Shown here: positions 15,534 through 23,682 of the stretch, in pieces
How the letters are laid out: the number at the start of each line of letters is the position of its first letter
How positions within the stretch are numbered: the stretch's first letter is position 1
NCBI GenBank assembly: GCA_038230515.1
Contig: JBBRND010000032.1
Coordinates: forward strand, 1-47,170
Length of the DNA: 47,170 nt
DNA from: JAPLDB01 sp038230515
Lineage (GTDB): Bacteria > Bacteroidota > Bacteroidia > AKYH767-A > 2013-40CM-41-45
Direction: 5' to 3'
The notes under the pieces: model-generated
Told to the model about the DNA's origin: nothing
The model's database searches: none
The model's input: the letters and a program-made list of their open reading frames with translations, nothing else
Translations under genes and position numbers: made by a program

Positions 15534-16151
15534 ATGAAATTTGTGGTTAAGCTTGGTTTGAGTCGCAAAAGTGCATTGGTAAAGGTCGAGTTCGGTAAGC
15601 ATGTTCATGGCCTCATGAATGGTAACGCTAACTTTACTACTCCTTCGCCCACGCTTGCAGCGTTGCTTACAGCAACAACCGATCTCGAAACTGCAGTTGA
15701 CAATGCCGATGGAGGTGGAACTCTTCTTACTTCCAAGATGCATGATATGGAAGTTGTGTTCGATGAGGTGATGACTGCGATGGGCAACTATGTTGATAGC
15801 GTAGCGGTGGGCGCGGAAACGATCATCAAGAGTGCAGGTATGGAAACGAAGAGACAGAGAAGTCCCGTTGGCATTCCGGCAAAGGTAGCAGGTCTTGCAG
15901 CCACTTCCGGTAAAAAGGAAGGAGAGATAGACCTGAGTTACAGCAAGGTGTTCGGTAAGCTGATTTACCTGGTCTACATCAAAGCGGATGGAGAAGCAGA
16001 TGACCTGTACAAGCTGATTGCCAAACCGTCAAAGACGAAAGTCACTATTGTCGGACTGACATCAGGTAGCAAATACTGGTTCAGAGTTGAAGCAGTAGGT
16101 TCTGCCGGAACAGGTGCGTTGAGCGATCCTGCCATGTCGAGAGCTTTGTGA
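15534..16151 (+). CDS. Fibronectin type III domain protein, 205 residues
   Basis: Residues ~1-105 form an unrecognised, probably helical region (TAALLTATTDLETAVDNADGG...). Residues ~110-205 form one fibronectin type III domain with the usual end pattern (VTIVGLTSGSKYWFRVEAVGSAGTGALSDPAMSR). There is no signal peptide, so it is predicted cytoplasmic unless exported otherwise. Similar short FN3 proteins occur in Bacteroidota; their role is unknown. The start ATG is preceded by a strong purine-rich AAAGGGGG, a rare clear ribosome binding site in this window, which supports the start and suggests strong translation. A clean terminator follows at 16200-16240, so the gene is monocistronic. Confidence 0.8.
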   Translation: MKFVVKLGLSRKSALVKVEFGKHVHGLMNGNANFTTPSPTLAALLTATTDLETAVDNADGGGTLLTSKMHDMEVVFDEVMTAMGNYVDSVAVGAETIIKSAGMETKRQRSPVGIPAKVAGLAATSGKKEGEIDLSYSKVFGKLIYLVYIKADGEADDLYKLIAKPSKTKVTIVGLTSGSKYWFRVEAVGSAGTGALSDPAMSRAL

Positions 16152-16199
16152 CATGGTTTCATTGCAAGGATAAATCAAAGCGAAGGAAGATCTTCGAAT

Positions 16200-16240
16200 A
16201 AGGAAGCTGCTCATAGTTGGGGCGGCTTCCTTTCTTTTTT
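16200..16240 (+). terminator. Rho-independent terminator of the FN3 gene
   Basis: The stem AAGGAAGC (16200-16207) pairs with GCTTCCTT (16225-16232) around a 17-base loop and is followed by a T-rich run (TTTCTTTTTT to 16240). Confidence 0.85.
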
Positions 16241-16273
16241 ATTTTCGCACTCACACAATTGACCAAACATTCT

Positions 16274-16615
16274 ATGGAAATAAAACCGTAGCTGAAACTA
16301 CTGCGCGAAGAACTAAACACAGGACTTTACGAAAAAGAAGAAGTAACAGCACTCACACTCTTAGCAGCCATTTCAGGCGAAAGCATTTTCTTATTGGGCG
16401 CACCAGGAGTTGCAAAAAGTTTAATCGCTCGCATTTTAAAGTTTGCATTTGAAGGAGGCAGTTCATTCGAATACCTCATGAACCGGTTCAGCACATCCGA
16501 TGAAATTTTCGAACCCGTTTCCATCTCCAAACTGAAAGACGAAGACAAGTACGATCGCATCGTAAAAAACTATTTGCCGGAAGCCACTGTAGTTTTTCTT
16601 GACGGGATATGGTAA
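16274..16615 (+). pseudogene. Decayed MoxR/RavA-type AAA+ ATPase, N-terminal fragment
   Basis: ATG 16274 reads M-E-I-K-P and then a TAG at 16289. In the same frame the sequence continues LKLLREELNTGLYEKEEV...AAISGESIFLLGAPGVAKSLIARILKFAF with an intact Walker A (GAPGVAKS), then FEYLMNRFSTSDEIFEPVSI and LPEATVVFLDGIW, where it stops (TAA). RavA/MoxR proteins have FLDEIWK at this Walker B position, so the catalytic Glu is replaced by Gly and the remaining two thirds of the protein (lid, sensor motifs) are absent. Early stop, lost Walker B Glu and truncation together mark a dead remnant. No partner VWA-domain gene (ViaA-like) is seen nearby. Confidence 0.82.
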
Positions 16616-16694
16616 GAAGGAAATTGTAATTTCTAAAGGTTTTTTTTTGGCTTTTTCTTCTTTAAAATTCTTTTAAAAAAATATTTTTCCTACG

Positions 16695-16725
16695 TTTGGT
16701 AGATTGAAAAGAAGTTTTACATTTG
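16695..16725 (+). promoter_or_regulatory. Promoter of the ribosomal supercluster
   Basis: TTTG at 16695-16698, a 19-base spacer and TACATTTG at 16718-16725 match the Bacteroidota sigma-A consensus very well. Transcription would start about 16731, giving an ~85-base leader before rpsL. The -33 box is itself part of TACGTTTG, a second possible -7 box, so a tandem upstream promoter is possible. Confidence 0.78.
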
Positions 16726-16816
16726 CAACCCCAAAAATAAAGGGAGAAATACGTTTAATTGATGGGATTCACTCTCTAAGATATTAAATGTGAGGAAGTA
16801 AATTTTAAACTTAACG

Positions 16817-17200
16817 ATGCCAACAGTACAACAGTTAGTAAGAAAAGGTCGCGAAAAGCTGATTGATAAAAGTAAATCACCCGCTTTAGCAAGTTGCCCG
16901 CAGCGCAGAGGAGTATGTACACGTGTGTACACTACCACTCCTAAAAAACCGAATTCGGCAATGAGAAAAGTAGCGCGTGTGCGTCTTACCAACAAGTTTG
17001 AAGTGAGTGCTTACATTCCCGGAGAAGGACACAATTTGCAGGAGCATAGCATCGTAATGATACGCGGTGGTCGTGTAAAAGATTTGCCGGGTGTTCGTTA
17101 TCACATCGTGAGGGGAGTGCTTGATACAGCAGGAGTAGAAGGAAGAACACAACAAAGAAGTAAGTATGGAACCAAGAGACCAAAAGCAGTAAAGAAGTAA
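16817..17200 (+). CDS. rpsL: 30S ribosomal protein S12
   Basis: The 127-residue S12 sits at the decoding centre and contributes to accuracy. The streptomycin-contact loops are wild type: PKKPNSA at 42-48 and GGRVKDLPG with K88, so the sequence predicts streptomycin sensitivity at this locus. It is the first gene of the str-S10-spc-alpha supercluster, behind the promoter at 16695-16725, and ends 9 bases before rpsG. Full length, no odd features. Confidence 0.98.
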   Translation: MPTVQQLVRKGREKLIDKSKSPALASCPQRRGVCTRVYTTTPKKPNSAMRKVARVRLTNKFEVSAYIPGEGHNLQEHSIVMIRGGRVKDLPGVRYHIVRGVLDTAGVEGRTQQRSKYGTKRPKAVKK

Positions 17201-17209
17201 GTAATAAGA

Positions 17210-17680
17210 ATGAGAAAGTCCAAACCAAAGAAAAGAATTCTGTTACCCGATCCGAAATTTAACGATCAGTTGGTAACACGTTTTGTGAATATGTTGATGT
17301 ATTCAGGAAATAAGAATAAATCATACGCTATCTTTTATGATGCACTTGCAAAAATAGAAGAGAAGACAAAGGAGCCGGGATTGGATGCATGGAAGAAAGC
17401 AATGGCGAATGTAATGCCGGCTGTAGAAGTAAAGAGTCGCAGAGTAGGGGGAGCAACATTTCAGATTCCTACAGAAATTCGTCCTGACCGCAAAATTGCA
17501 TTGACCATTAAATGGCTGATCGGTTATGCCCGCGGACGCAATGAGAAAACGATGGCTGATAAATTGGCCAACGAAATAATTGCAGCTTCAAAGAATGAAG
17601 GTGCAGCAATAAAGAAGAAAGAAGACGTGCATAAAATGGCGGAAGCAAATAAAGCATTCGCACATTTTAAAGCCAACTAA
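17210..17680 (+). CDS. rpsG: 30S ribosomal protein S7
   Basis: The 156-residue S7 nucleates assembly of the 30S head by binding 16S rRNA. The family start (MRKSKPKKRILLPDPKFND) and the RRVGGATFQIP segment are present. In E. coli S7 represses the str operon through the rpsL-rpsG junction; here that junction is only 9 bases, while the following spacer before fusA is long and structured, so any feedback site is more likely there. Confidence 0.98.
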   Translation: MRKSKPKKRILLPDPKFNDQLVTRFVNMLMYSGNKNKSYAIFYDALAKIEEKTKEPGLDAWKKAMANVMPAVEVKSRRVGGATFQIPTEIRPDRKIALTIKWLIGYARGRNEKTMADKLANEIIAASKNEGAAIKKKEDVHKMAEANKAFAHFKAN

Positions 17681-17714
17681 TAGAATAAGGAAGACAATAG
17701 TTCTTTCAATTTTT

Positions 17715-17797
17715 AGATAACCAGTGGTCTCGATTATTTATCGGGATTGTAAATCGGACAACTAACGGGTAGTACCCATTAAAGTATCCGGTTATCT
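17715..17797 (+). promoter_or_regulatory. Structured element in the rpsG-fusA spacer, candidate RNA regulator
   Basis: In the 162-base spacer, AGATAACC (17715-17722) pairs perfectly with GGTTATCT (17790-17797). Enclosed are three small hairpins: CGAT/ATCG (17731-17743), GATT/AATC (17745-17755) and GGGT/ACCC (17767-17777). An 11-base direct repeat CGGACAACTAA occurs at 17755 and 17828, the second copy ending four bases before the fusA ATG. The arrangement of a closed multi-branch RNA just before fusA suggests translational control, for example by S7, but no known RNA family is recognised. Confidence 0.5.
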
Positions 17798-17842
17798 GCG
17801 AAAAGAAATAATTATCGTTACGATTAACGGACAACTAATCAA

Positions 17843-19975
17843 ATGAGTAAAGACCTTACAATAACGCGCAACATTGGTATCTCTGCACACATTGATGCAG
17901 GAAAGACTACTACTACTGAGCGTATCCTTTATTATACGGGCAAGGTTCACAAAATAGGTGAAGTACACGAAGGCGCTGCTACCATGGACTGGATGGTTCA
18001 GGAGCAGGAGCGAGGCATTACAATTACCTCCGCTGCCACTACTACTTACTGGGAATACAACAAAGAGGTTTACAAGATTAATATTATTGATACGCCCGGT
18101 CACGTTGACTTTACTGCGGAGGTAGAACGTTCACTTCGTATTCTTGATGGAGCTGTTGCTCTTTTTTGTGCAGTAGGGGGAGTAGAGCCACAGAGTGAAA
18201 CTGTTTGGCGTCAAATGAATAAATATAAAGTGCCGCGCATCGGTTTTGTAAATAAAATGGATCGTGCAGGTGCTGACTTTTTAACCGTTGTAGCTCAGGT
18301 AAAAGAACGTCTTCACGGAAACCCTGTTCCGCTTCAGTTGCCGATTGGCGCTGAGGATATGTTCAAAGGTGTTGTTGATCTCATCACCAACAAAGCAATC
18401 ATCTGGCATGATGAAACCAAAGGAGCAACATTTGATGTGTTGCCGATTCCGATAGACATGCAGGCAGATGTTAATCATTGGAGAGCAAACTTAGTTGAAG
18501 CTGTTGCTGAATTCGATGATCATCTGATGGAAAAATTTTTCGAAGATCCGAATTCAATTACAGAAGACGAGTTGCGCAATGCCATCCGCAAAGCAACCAT
18601 TGCAATGAAGATCACTCCGCTTCTCTGCGGATCAGCATTCAAGAATAAAGGTGTTCAGGCAATGCTTGATGCTGTGATACAATATTTACCTGCCCCAATT
18701 GATGTGGAAGGTATCACAGGAATTAATCCTGAAACAGAAAAAGAAGAGACACGCAAAACCGATCCGAAGGAGAAGTTTGCATCGCTTGCTTTCAAAATCA
18801 TGACCGATCCGTTTGTTGGTCGTCTTGCTTTCTTTAGAGTATATTCAGGTCGCCTCGAGGCAGGTTCTTACGTGCTGAATACTCGCACAATGAAGAATGA
18901 GCGTATCTCTCGGATCATTCGCATGCATGCCAATAAGCAGACACCTATTGATTTCATTGAAGCAGGTGATCTTGCTGCTGCTGTCGGCTTTAAAGACATC
19001 AGAACAGGTGATACTTTATGTGATCCTGCTGCTCCGATTGTTCTTGAATCAATGAGTTTCCCGAAGCCCGTTATTGGTCTTGCTATAGAACCAAAGACAC
19101 AAGCTGATCTGGATAAACTTGGAATGGCATTGAATAAACTTTCTGAAGAAGATCCTACTTTCAAAGTACATACTGATGAAGAAACAGGTCAGACCGTAAT
19201 TAGCGGAATGGGTGAGCTTCATTTGGAAATTATTGTTGACCGTCTTCGCAGAGAATTTAAAGTGGAATGTAATCAAGGCGCTCCTCAGGTTGCGTATCGC
19301 GAAACGATCACACACAACATTACGCATCGCGAAGTTTACAAAAAGCAAACAGGTGGTCGCGGTAAGTTCGCTGACATACAATTTGAAATCGGGCCTGCTG
19401 ATAAAGAGTGGATCGAAAAAGGACACGTTGGACTTCAGTTTGAGAACGAAGTAACGGGAGGAAATATTCCACGAGAATTTATTCCATCTGTATCAAAAGG
19501 TTTTGCTGCTGCAATGGGAGCAGGAATTCTTGCAGGGTACCCTATTGAAAACATGAAGGTTCGTTTGTTTGACGGTTCATATCATACGGTTGACTCCGAT
19601 TCTTTATCATTTGAAATATGTGCGAAGGTTGCCTTCCGTGAGGCAGCACCAAAAGCAAAACCCGTATTGATGGAGCCAATTATGAAAGTGGAAGTTGTTA
19701 CTCCTGATTTATACATGGGTGATGTAATGGGTGACCTGAACAAACGCAGAGGACATCTTGAAGGAATTGATACCCGAGCAGGAGCACAAGTTATTCGTGC
19801 AAAAGTTCCGCTGAGTGAAATGTTTGGTTATGTAACAACACTTCGTACGATCACTTCAGGTCGTGCATCTTCTTCTATGGAATTTTCTCATTACAATGAA
19901 GTTTCTAAAAACCTTGCTGAAGCAGTAATTGCAAAAGCAAAGGGAAAGACAAAAGAAGAGAAGGAAAAAGTTTAA
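17843..19975 (+). CDS. fusA: Translation elongation factor G
   Basis: The 710-residue GTPase moves tRNA and mRNA through the ribosome. The GTP-binding motifs are intact: G1 AHIDAGKTTTTER near residues 15-27, G3 DTPGHVDFT near 84-92 and G4 NKMD near 140. Domains II to V follow, including the domain IV segment QTGGRGKFADIQ. It lies between rpsG and rpsJ; a tuf gene, which follows fusA in many bacteria, is absent. The long structured spacer upstream may control its translation separately from S12 and S7. Confidence 0.98.
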   Translation: MSKDLTITRNIGISAHIDAGKTTTTERILYYTGKVHKIGEVHEGAATMDWMVQEQERGITITSAATTTYWEYNKEVYKINIIDTPGHVDFTAEVERSLRILDGAVALFCAVGGVEPQSETVWRQMNKYKVPRIGFVNKMDRAGADFLTVVAQVKERLHGNPVPLQLPIGAEDMFKGVVDLITNKAIIWHDETKGATFDVLPIPIDMQADVNHWRANLVEAVAEFDDHLMEKFFEDPNSITEDELRNAIRKATIAMKITPLLCGSAFKNKGVQAMLDAVIQYLPAPIDVEGITGINPETEKEETRKTDPKEKFASLAFKIMTDPFVGRLAFFRVYSGRLEAGSYVLNTRTMKNERISRIIRMHANKQTPIDFIEAGDLAAAVGFKDIRTGDTLCDPAAPIVLESMSFPKPVIGLAIEPKTQADLDKLGMALNKLSEEDPTFKVHTDEETGQTVISGMGELHLEIIVDRLRREFKVECNQGAPQVAYRETITHNITHREVYKKQTGGRGKFADIQFEIGPADKEWIEKGHVGLQFENEVTGGNIPREFIPSVSKGFAAAMGAGILAGYPIENMKVRLFDGSYHTVDSDSLSFEICAKVAFREAAPKAKPVLMEPIMKVEVVTPDLYMGDVMGDLNKRRGHLEGIDTRAGAQVIRAKVPLSEMFGYVTTLRTITSGRASSSMEFSHYNEVSKNLAEAVIAKAKGKTKEEKEKV

Positions 19976-19996
19976 ACGTTCTTTATATAATATACA

Positions 19997-20305
19997 ATGT
20001 CTCAGAGAATTAGAATTAAATTGAAGTCGTACGATCACAATCTCGTTGATAAATCAGCAGAGAAGATCGTGAAGACAGTGAAGATCACCGGTGCAGTTGT
20101 GAATGGACCCATTCCTCTGCCCACTGACAAAAAAATCTTCACCGTGCTTCGTTCACCGCATGTAAACAAAAAAGCGCGCGAACAATTTCAGTTGTGTTCA
20201 TACAAACGTCTTCTCGATATTTACAATTCATCAGCAAAAACTGTTGATGCGTTGATGAAATTAGAATTGCCAAGCGGAGTAGAAGTAGAAATTAAAGCAT
20301 CATAA
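19997..20305 (+). CDS. rpsJ: 30S ribosomal protein S10 (NusE)
   Basis: The 102-residue S10 has the family start QRIRIKLKSYDHNLVDKSAEKIV and the PLPTDKKIFTVLRSPHVNKKAREQF loop. Besides its place in the 30S head, S10 as NusE links RNA polymerase antitermination and NusG to the ribosome. It opens the S10 section, only 21 bases after fusA, so the str and S10 operons are joined here. Confidence 0.98.
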   Translation: MSQRIRIKLKSYDHNLVDKSAEKIVKTVKITGAVVNGPIPLPTDKKIFTVLRSPHVNKKAREQFQLCSYKRLLDIYNSSAKTVDALMKLELPSGVEVEIKAS

Positions 20306-20363
20306 AAAAAACAAGTGAATGTTTGAAGTAATTCAAACCGCTGACTTAAAAACGATACAGAAA

Positions 20364-20981
20364 ATGTCTGGAATTATCGGAAAGAAAATAGGAATGACAA
20401 GCATATTCGCTGCTGATGGAAAATATGTTCCATGTACAGTGATACAGGCAGGTCCTTGCGTAGTTACGCAGATAAAAACAAAAGAGGTTGACGGATACGA
20501 TTCTGTTCAGCTTTCTTTTGGAGAGAAAAAAGAAAAGAACACTTCGGGTGCTATGAAAGGGCATTTCAAAAAAGCAAACACAACACCAAAAAGGAAGGTA
20601 GTTGAGTTTCGTCACTTCCCTAAAGCTCCAGTATACGGTAGCGAGATCAAAGCTGATCTTTTTGCTGAAGGTGATTTCGTAGATGTGGTTGGAACATCGA
20701 AGGGAAAGGGTTTTCAGGGCGTAGTAAAACGTCATGGATTCAGCGGAGTAGGTTGGGCTACGCACGGTCAGCATGATCGTCAACGTGCACCTGGTTCATT
20801 GGGCGCATCATCGTATCCATCGCGTGTAATAAAAGGAATGCGTATGGGCGGACACATGGGAGTTGACCGTGTGAAGATGCAAAACCTTCAGGTAGTAAAA
20901 GTAATTGCAGAGCAAAATCTGATTTTAGTAAAAGGAAATGTTCCCGGTCATAATGGTTCATTTGTAACGATCGAAAAATAA
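20364..20981 (+). CDS. rplC: 50S ribosomal protein L3
   Basis: L3 (205 residues) starts assembly of the 50S subunit and reaches to the peptidyl transferase centre. The frame is open from an ATG at 20319, but the conserved N-terminus GIIGKKIGMTSIF begins at the ATG at 20364, so that start is chosen. The glycine-rich extension GKGFQGVVKRHGF...GQHDRQRAPGSLGASSYPSRVIKGMRMGGHMG is present. The stop lies two bases before rplD. Confidence 0.96.
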   Translation: MSGIIGKKIGMTSIFAADGKYVPCTVIQAGPCVVTQIKTKEVDGYDSVQLSFGEKKEKNTSGAMKGHFKKANTTPKRKVVEFRHFPKAPVYGSEIKADLFAEGDFVDVVGTSKGKGFQGVVKRHGFSGVGWATHGQHDRQRAPGSLGASSYPSRVIKGMRMGGHMGVDRVKMQNLQVVKVIAEQNLILVKGNVPGHNGSFVTIEK

Positions 20982-20983
20982 TC

Positions 20984-21613
20984 ATGGAAATATCTGTTGT
21001 AAATATTTCCGGAAAAGAAACCGGAAAAAAAGTAAAGCTCAGTGCTGATGTATTCGGTATAGAACCGAATGATCATGCAATATGGCTTGATGTAAAACAA
21101 TTCCTCGCTAACCAACGCCAGGGAACGCACAAAACAAAAGAGCGTGCAGAGATTCACCGCACTACTAAAAAAGCTTTCCGTCAGAAGGGAACCGGTGGTG
21201 CGCGTAGAGGCAGCATGAAGTCGCCATTGGTTCGCGGTGGTGGTCGTGTATTTGGTCCGCAGCCGAGAGATTATTCTTTCAAACTGAATAGAAAATTAAA
21301 AACACTGGCGCGTATTTCTGCTCTCACTTACAAAGCAAAACAGAACAACATCATGGTTCTCGAAAATTTCAGTATGGACAAGGCGAGAACAAAAGATTAC
21401 GCAGCCATCCTGAAAAATCTGAATCTCGATAATCAAAAAGTGTTGCTTGTTATTCCCGCGAATGACCGCAACATTGTTTTGTCTTCAAGAAATATTCAAC
21501 GTAACAAAGTGGTTACAGCTACTGACCTCAATACATACGATGTACTCAATGCAGGTAAACTTGTATTGGTGGAAGGTTCTGTTTCCGTAATTGAAAATAC
21601 ATTACTAAAATGA
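20984..21613 (+). CDS. rplD: 50S ribosomal protein L4
   Basis: The 209-residue L4 has the long basic loop that lines the exit tunnel (RQKGTGGARRGSMKSPLVRGGGRVFGP). In E. coli L4 also represses its own operon. It follows rplC by two bases and overlaps rplW by ATGA, so the three large-subunit proteins are probably translationally coupled. Confidence 0.97.
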   Translation: MEISVVNISGKETGKKVKLSADVFGIEPNDHAIWLDVKQFLANQRQGTHKTKERAEIHRTTKKAFRQKGTGGARRGSMKSPLVRGGGRVFGPQPRDYSFKLNRKLKTLARISALTYKAKQNNIMVLENFSMDKARTKDYAAILKNLNLDNQKVLLVIPANDRNIVLSSRNIQRNKVVTATDLNTYDVLNAGKLVLVEGSVSVIENTLLK

Positions 21614-21900
21614 GTGTTCTGAAAAAACCAATCATTACAGAGAAGGCAACTGCTTCAGGTGAAAAACTTGGTCAGTATGGTTTCATCGTTGCTAAAGATG
21701 CCAACAAAGTGGAGATCAAAAAAGCAGTGGAGAAAATGTACAGCGTTACGGTTGCAAGTGTAAACACGATGAATGCCGCAGGCAAGATTCGCAACCGCTA
21801 CACCAAGGCAGGAAATATTACCGGCATGAAAGGTCAGGTGAAAAAAGCCGTTGTCACGTTGAAGAAAGGTGAAACCATTGACTTCTATAGCAGCATTTAA
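21610..21900 (+). CDS. rplW: 50S ribosomal protein L23
   Basis: L23 (96 residues) lies at the tunnel exit and is the docking point for trigger factor and SRP. The family core VLKKPIITEKAT and the IRNRYTKAGNITGMKGQVKKAVVTLKKGETIDFY end are present. The ATG overlaps the rplD stop. Confidence 0.97.
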   Translation: MSVLKKPIITEKATASGEKLGQYGFIVAKDANKVEIKKAVEKMYSVTVASVNTMNAAGKIRNRYTKAGNITGMKGQVKKAVVTLKKGETIDFYSSI

Positions 21901-21931
21901 GAAATTACGAATCTGAAATCCGAAATTAAAA

Positions 21932-22756
21932 ATGTCAGTTAGAAAACTAAGACCAATGACTCCGAGCCAGCGACACATGATCGTTGATTCGTACGATGAT
22001 ATTACAGCAGGTAAGCCGGAAAAAGGTTTGACTGAAAGCATTCAGCGTTCGGGCGGAAGAAATAATACAGGTAAGATGACGATGCGCTACATCGGTGGCG
22101 GACATAAAAAGAGATACCGCATCATTGATTTTAAACGCGACAATCACGGTGTTGCAGGAGTGGTAAAATCTGTTGAGTACGACCCGAACCGCACGTCACG
22201 CATTGCACTGGTTTATTTCAGTAATGGCGATAAGCGTTACATCATTGCACCGACTGGAATAAAAGTTGATCAAAAAATTATGTCAGGAGAGAATGCGGTT
22301 CCAGAAATCGGCAACGCACTTTTCCTGAAAGATATTCCACTCGGTACTTTGATTCACAATATTGAATTACGTCCGGGACAAGGCGGAGCGATTGCCCGCA
22401 GTGCAGGTTCCTATGCGCAACTTTCTAACCGTGATGGTAAATATGCAATTCTGAAAATGCCTTCAGGCGAAACTCGTTTGGTGCTTGCTGCTTGCATGGC
22501 AACGATCGGAACATGCTCAAACGCTGATCACAATCAAGAGCAACTTGGTAAAGCGGGTCGTTCACGTTGGGCAGGTCGCAGACCGAGAGTGAGAGGTGTT
22601 GCAATGAATCCTGTTGATCACCCGATGGGTGGAGGAGAAGGACGCGCATCAGGCGGACATCCACGCTCACGCAAAGGATTGTTGGCAAAGGGATACAAAA
22701 CACGCCAACCAAAAAATAAAACAAGTAAGTTCATCATTGAAAGAAGGAAAAAATAA
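21932..22756 (+). CDS. rplB: 50S ribosomal protein L2
   Basis: The 274-residue L2 supports the peptidyl transferase centre and bridge B7b. The conserved C-terminal block with VRGVAMNPVDHPMGGGEGR and the essential His in DHPMGGG is intact, as is GRNNTGKMTMRYIGGGHKKRYR near the N-terminus. The 31-base spacer before it contains the repeated word GAAAT/CCGAAAT seen also before rpsS. Confidence 0.98.
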   Translation: MSVRKLRPMTPSQRHMIVDSYDDITAGKPEKGLTESIQRSGGRNNTGKMTMRYIGGGHKKRYRIIDFKRDNHGVAGVVKSVEYDPNRTSRIALVYFSNGDKRYIIAPTGIKVDQKIMSGENAVPEIGNALFLKDIPLGTLIHNIELRPGQGGAIARSAGSYAQLSNRDGKYAILKMPSGETRLVLAACMATIGTCSNADHNQEQLGKAGRSRWAGRRPRVRGVAMNPVDHPMGGGEGRASGGHPRSRKGLLAKGYKTRQPKNKTSKFIIERRKK

Positions 22757-22835
22757 ATTGAAATTAGAAAATGGAAATTGGAAAAGTAAATCATCGCTGA
22801 GTCCGAAATCCGAAATCAATAATCCGAAATAACAA

Positions 22836-23129
22836 ATGGCTCGTTCACTAAAAAAAGGTCCTTACATCCCGGAGCATCTTGAAAGGAAAGTTACCAAGAT
22901 GGTCGAGAGCAAGAAAAAGACAGTGATAAAAACATGGGCACGTGCTGCCATGATTTCTCCTGACTTTGTAGGACAAACATTCGCTGTTCATAACGGGAAT
23001 AAATTTATTCCCGTTTATGTAACAGAAAACATGGTTGGTCATAAGTTTGGTGAGTTTGCACCGACCCGCACGTTCCGCGCGCATAGCGGAGCAAGAAAAG
23101 AAGAGCCGTCATCAGGAGGAAAAAAATAA
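22836..23129 (+). CDS. rpsS: 30S ribosomal protein S19
   Basis: S19 (97 residues, family start MARSLKKGPYIPEHLERKV) forms a head complex with S13 near the A and P sites. The VTENMVGHKFGEFAPTRTFRAHSG core is intact. It is separated from rplB by an unusually long 79-base low-complexity spacer made of GAAATC-like words. Confidence 0.97.
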   Translation: MARSLKKGPYIPEHLERKVTKMVESKKKTVIKTWARAAMISPDFVGQTFAVHNGNKFIPVYVTENMVGHKFGEFAPTRTFRAHSGARKEEPSSGGKK

Positions 23130-23153
23130 ATTTATGAATTATGATTCTTGATT

Positions 23154-23187
23154 TTATTTTGAAATCAAAAATCAAAAATCAAAATAA
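23154..23187 (+). promoter_or_regulatory. Hairpin just before the rplV start codon
   Basis: TTATTTTGA (23154-23162) pairs perfectly with TCAAAATAA (23179-23187). The loop repeats the 7-base word AAAATCA. The right arm ends two bases before the ATG, so the stem could limit ribosome access. Confidence 0.45.
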
Positions 23188-23189
23188 CA

Positions 23190-23633
23190 ATGGGAGTAAG
23201 AAAAAGAGAGTCCGCAGAAAGACGGAAAGAATTATTGAAGACAACAGCAATTGCTTCATTGAAGAATGTGCCGACTTCGCCTCGTAAGATGCGCATGGTT
23301 GCTGATCTGATTCGCGGCAAAGAAGTAATGAATGCATTGAACATACTTCACTACAATGAAAAAGCACCTGCAGCTCGTTTGGAAAAACTGTTGCAGAGCG
23401 CCATTGCAAACTGGGAAGCAAAATCAGGAGATAAGATTGAAGAAGGAAAAGTGTTTGTTAAGATAATCATGGTTGATGGTGGAAGAATGGCAAAGCGTCT
23501 TCGTCCTGCTCCGCAAGGAAGGGGATACCGCATCCGCAAGCGTTCGAACCATGTAACAATGATCCTCGACAAAATTGCTCCTCCATCGGTTGCTGAAAAA
23601 GCGGAAGCAGTTGTAGAAACAGAAAAAGAATAA
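23190..23633 (+). CDS. rplV: 50S ribosomal protein L22
   Basis: The 147-residue L22 lines the exit tunnel; its hairpin loop carries MAKRLRPAPQGRGYRIRKRSNHVTMIL, the site of macrolide-resistance changes in other bacteria, and looks wild type. A ~20-residue acidic C-terminal extension (AEKAEAVVETEKE) makes it longer than the usual ~110. A 9-bp hairpin (23154-23162 with 23179-23187) ends two bases before the ATG and could mask the start. Confidence 0.97.
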   Translation: MGVRKRESAERRKELLKTTAIASLKNVPTSPRKMRMVADLIRGKEVMNALNILHYNEKAPAARLEKLLQSAIANWEAKSGDKIEEGKVFVKIIMVDGGRMAKRLRPAPQGRGYRIRKRSNHVTMILDKIAPPSVAEKAEAVVETEKE

Positions 23634-23682
23634 TCAACTTCAGAAAAAATTAACCAATAAAAGTATAATCTAAAATTCTTGC

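Noticed and set aside
15344..15550. 68-codon open frame before the FN3 gene
   Set aside because: It overlaps the FN3 start, has no start signal and its composition is not protein-like (CCCPAW stretch).
16616..16816. tRNA genes ahead of the str section
   Set aside because: No cloverleaf or TTCRA-type T-loop was found in the gap; only the promoter is visible. No tRNA or rRNA was recognised anywhere in the window.
19976..19996. Missing tuf gene between fusA and rpsJ as a deletion
   Set aside because: In Bacteroidota tuf is usually elsewhere, near secE-nusG, so this is the normal order.
20319..20363. Upstream ATG of rplC
   Set aside because: The conserved L3 N-terminus begins at 20364; the 15 extra residues do not resemble L3.
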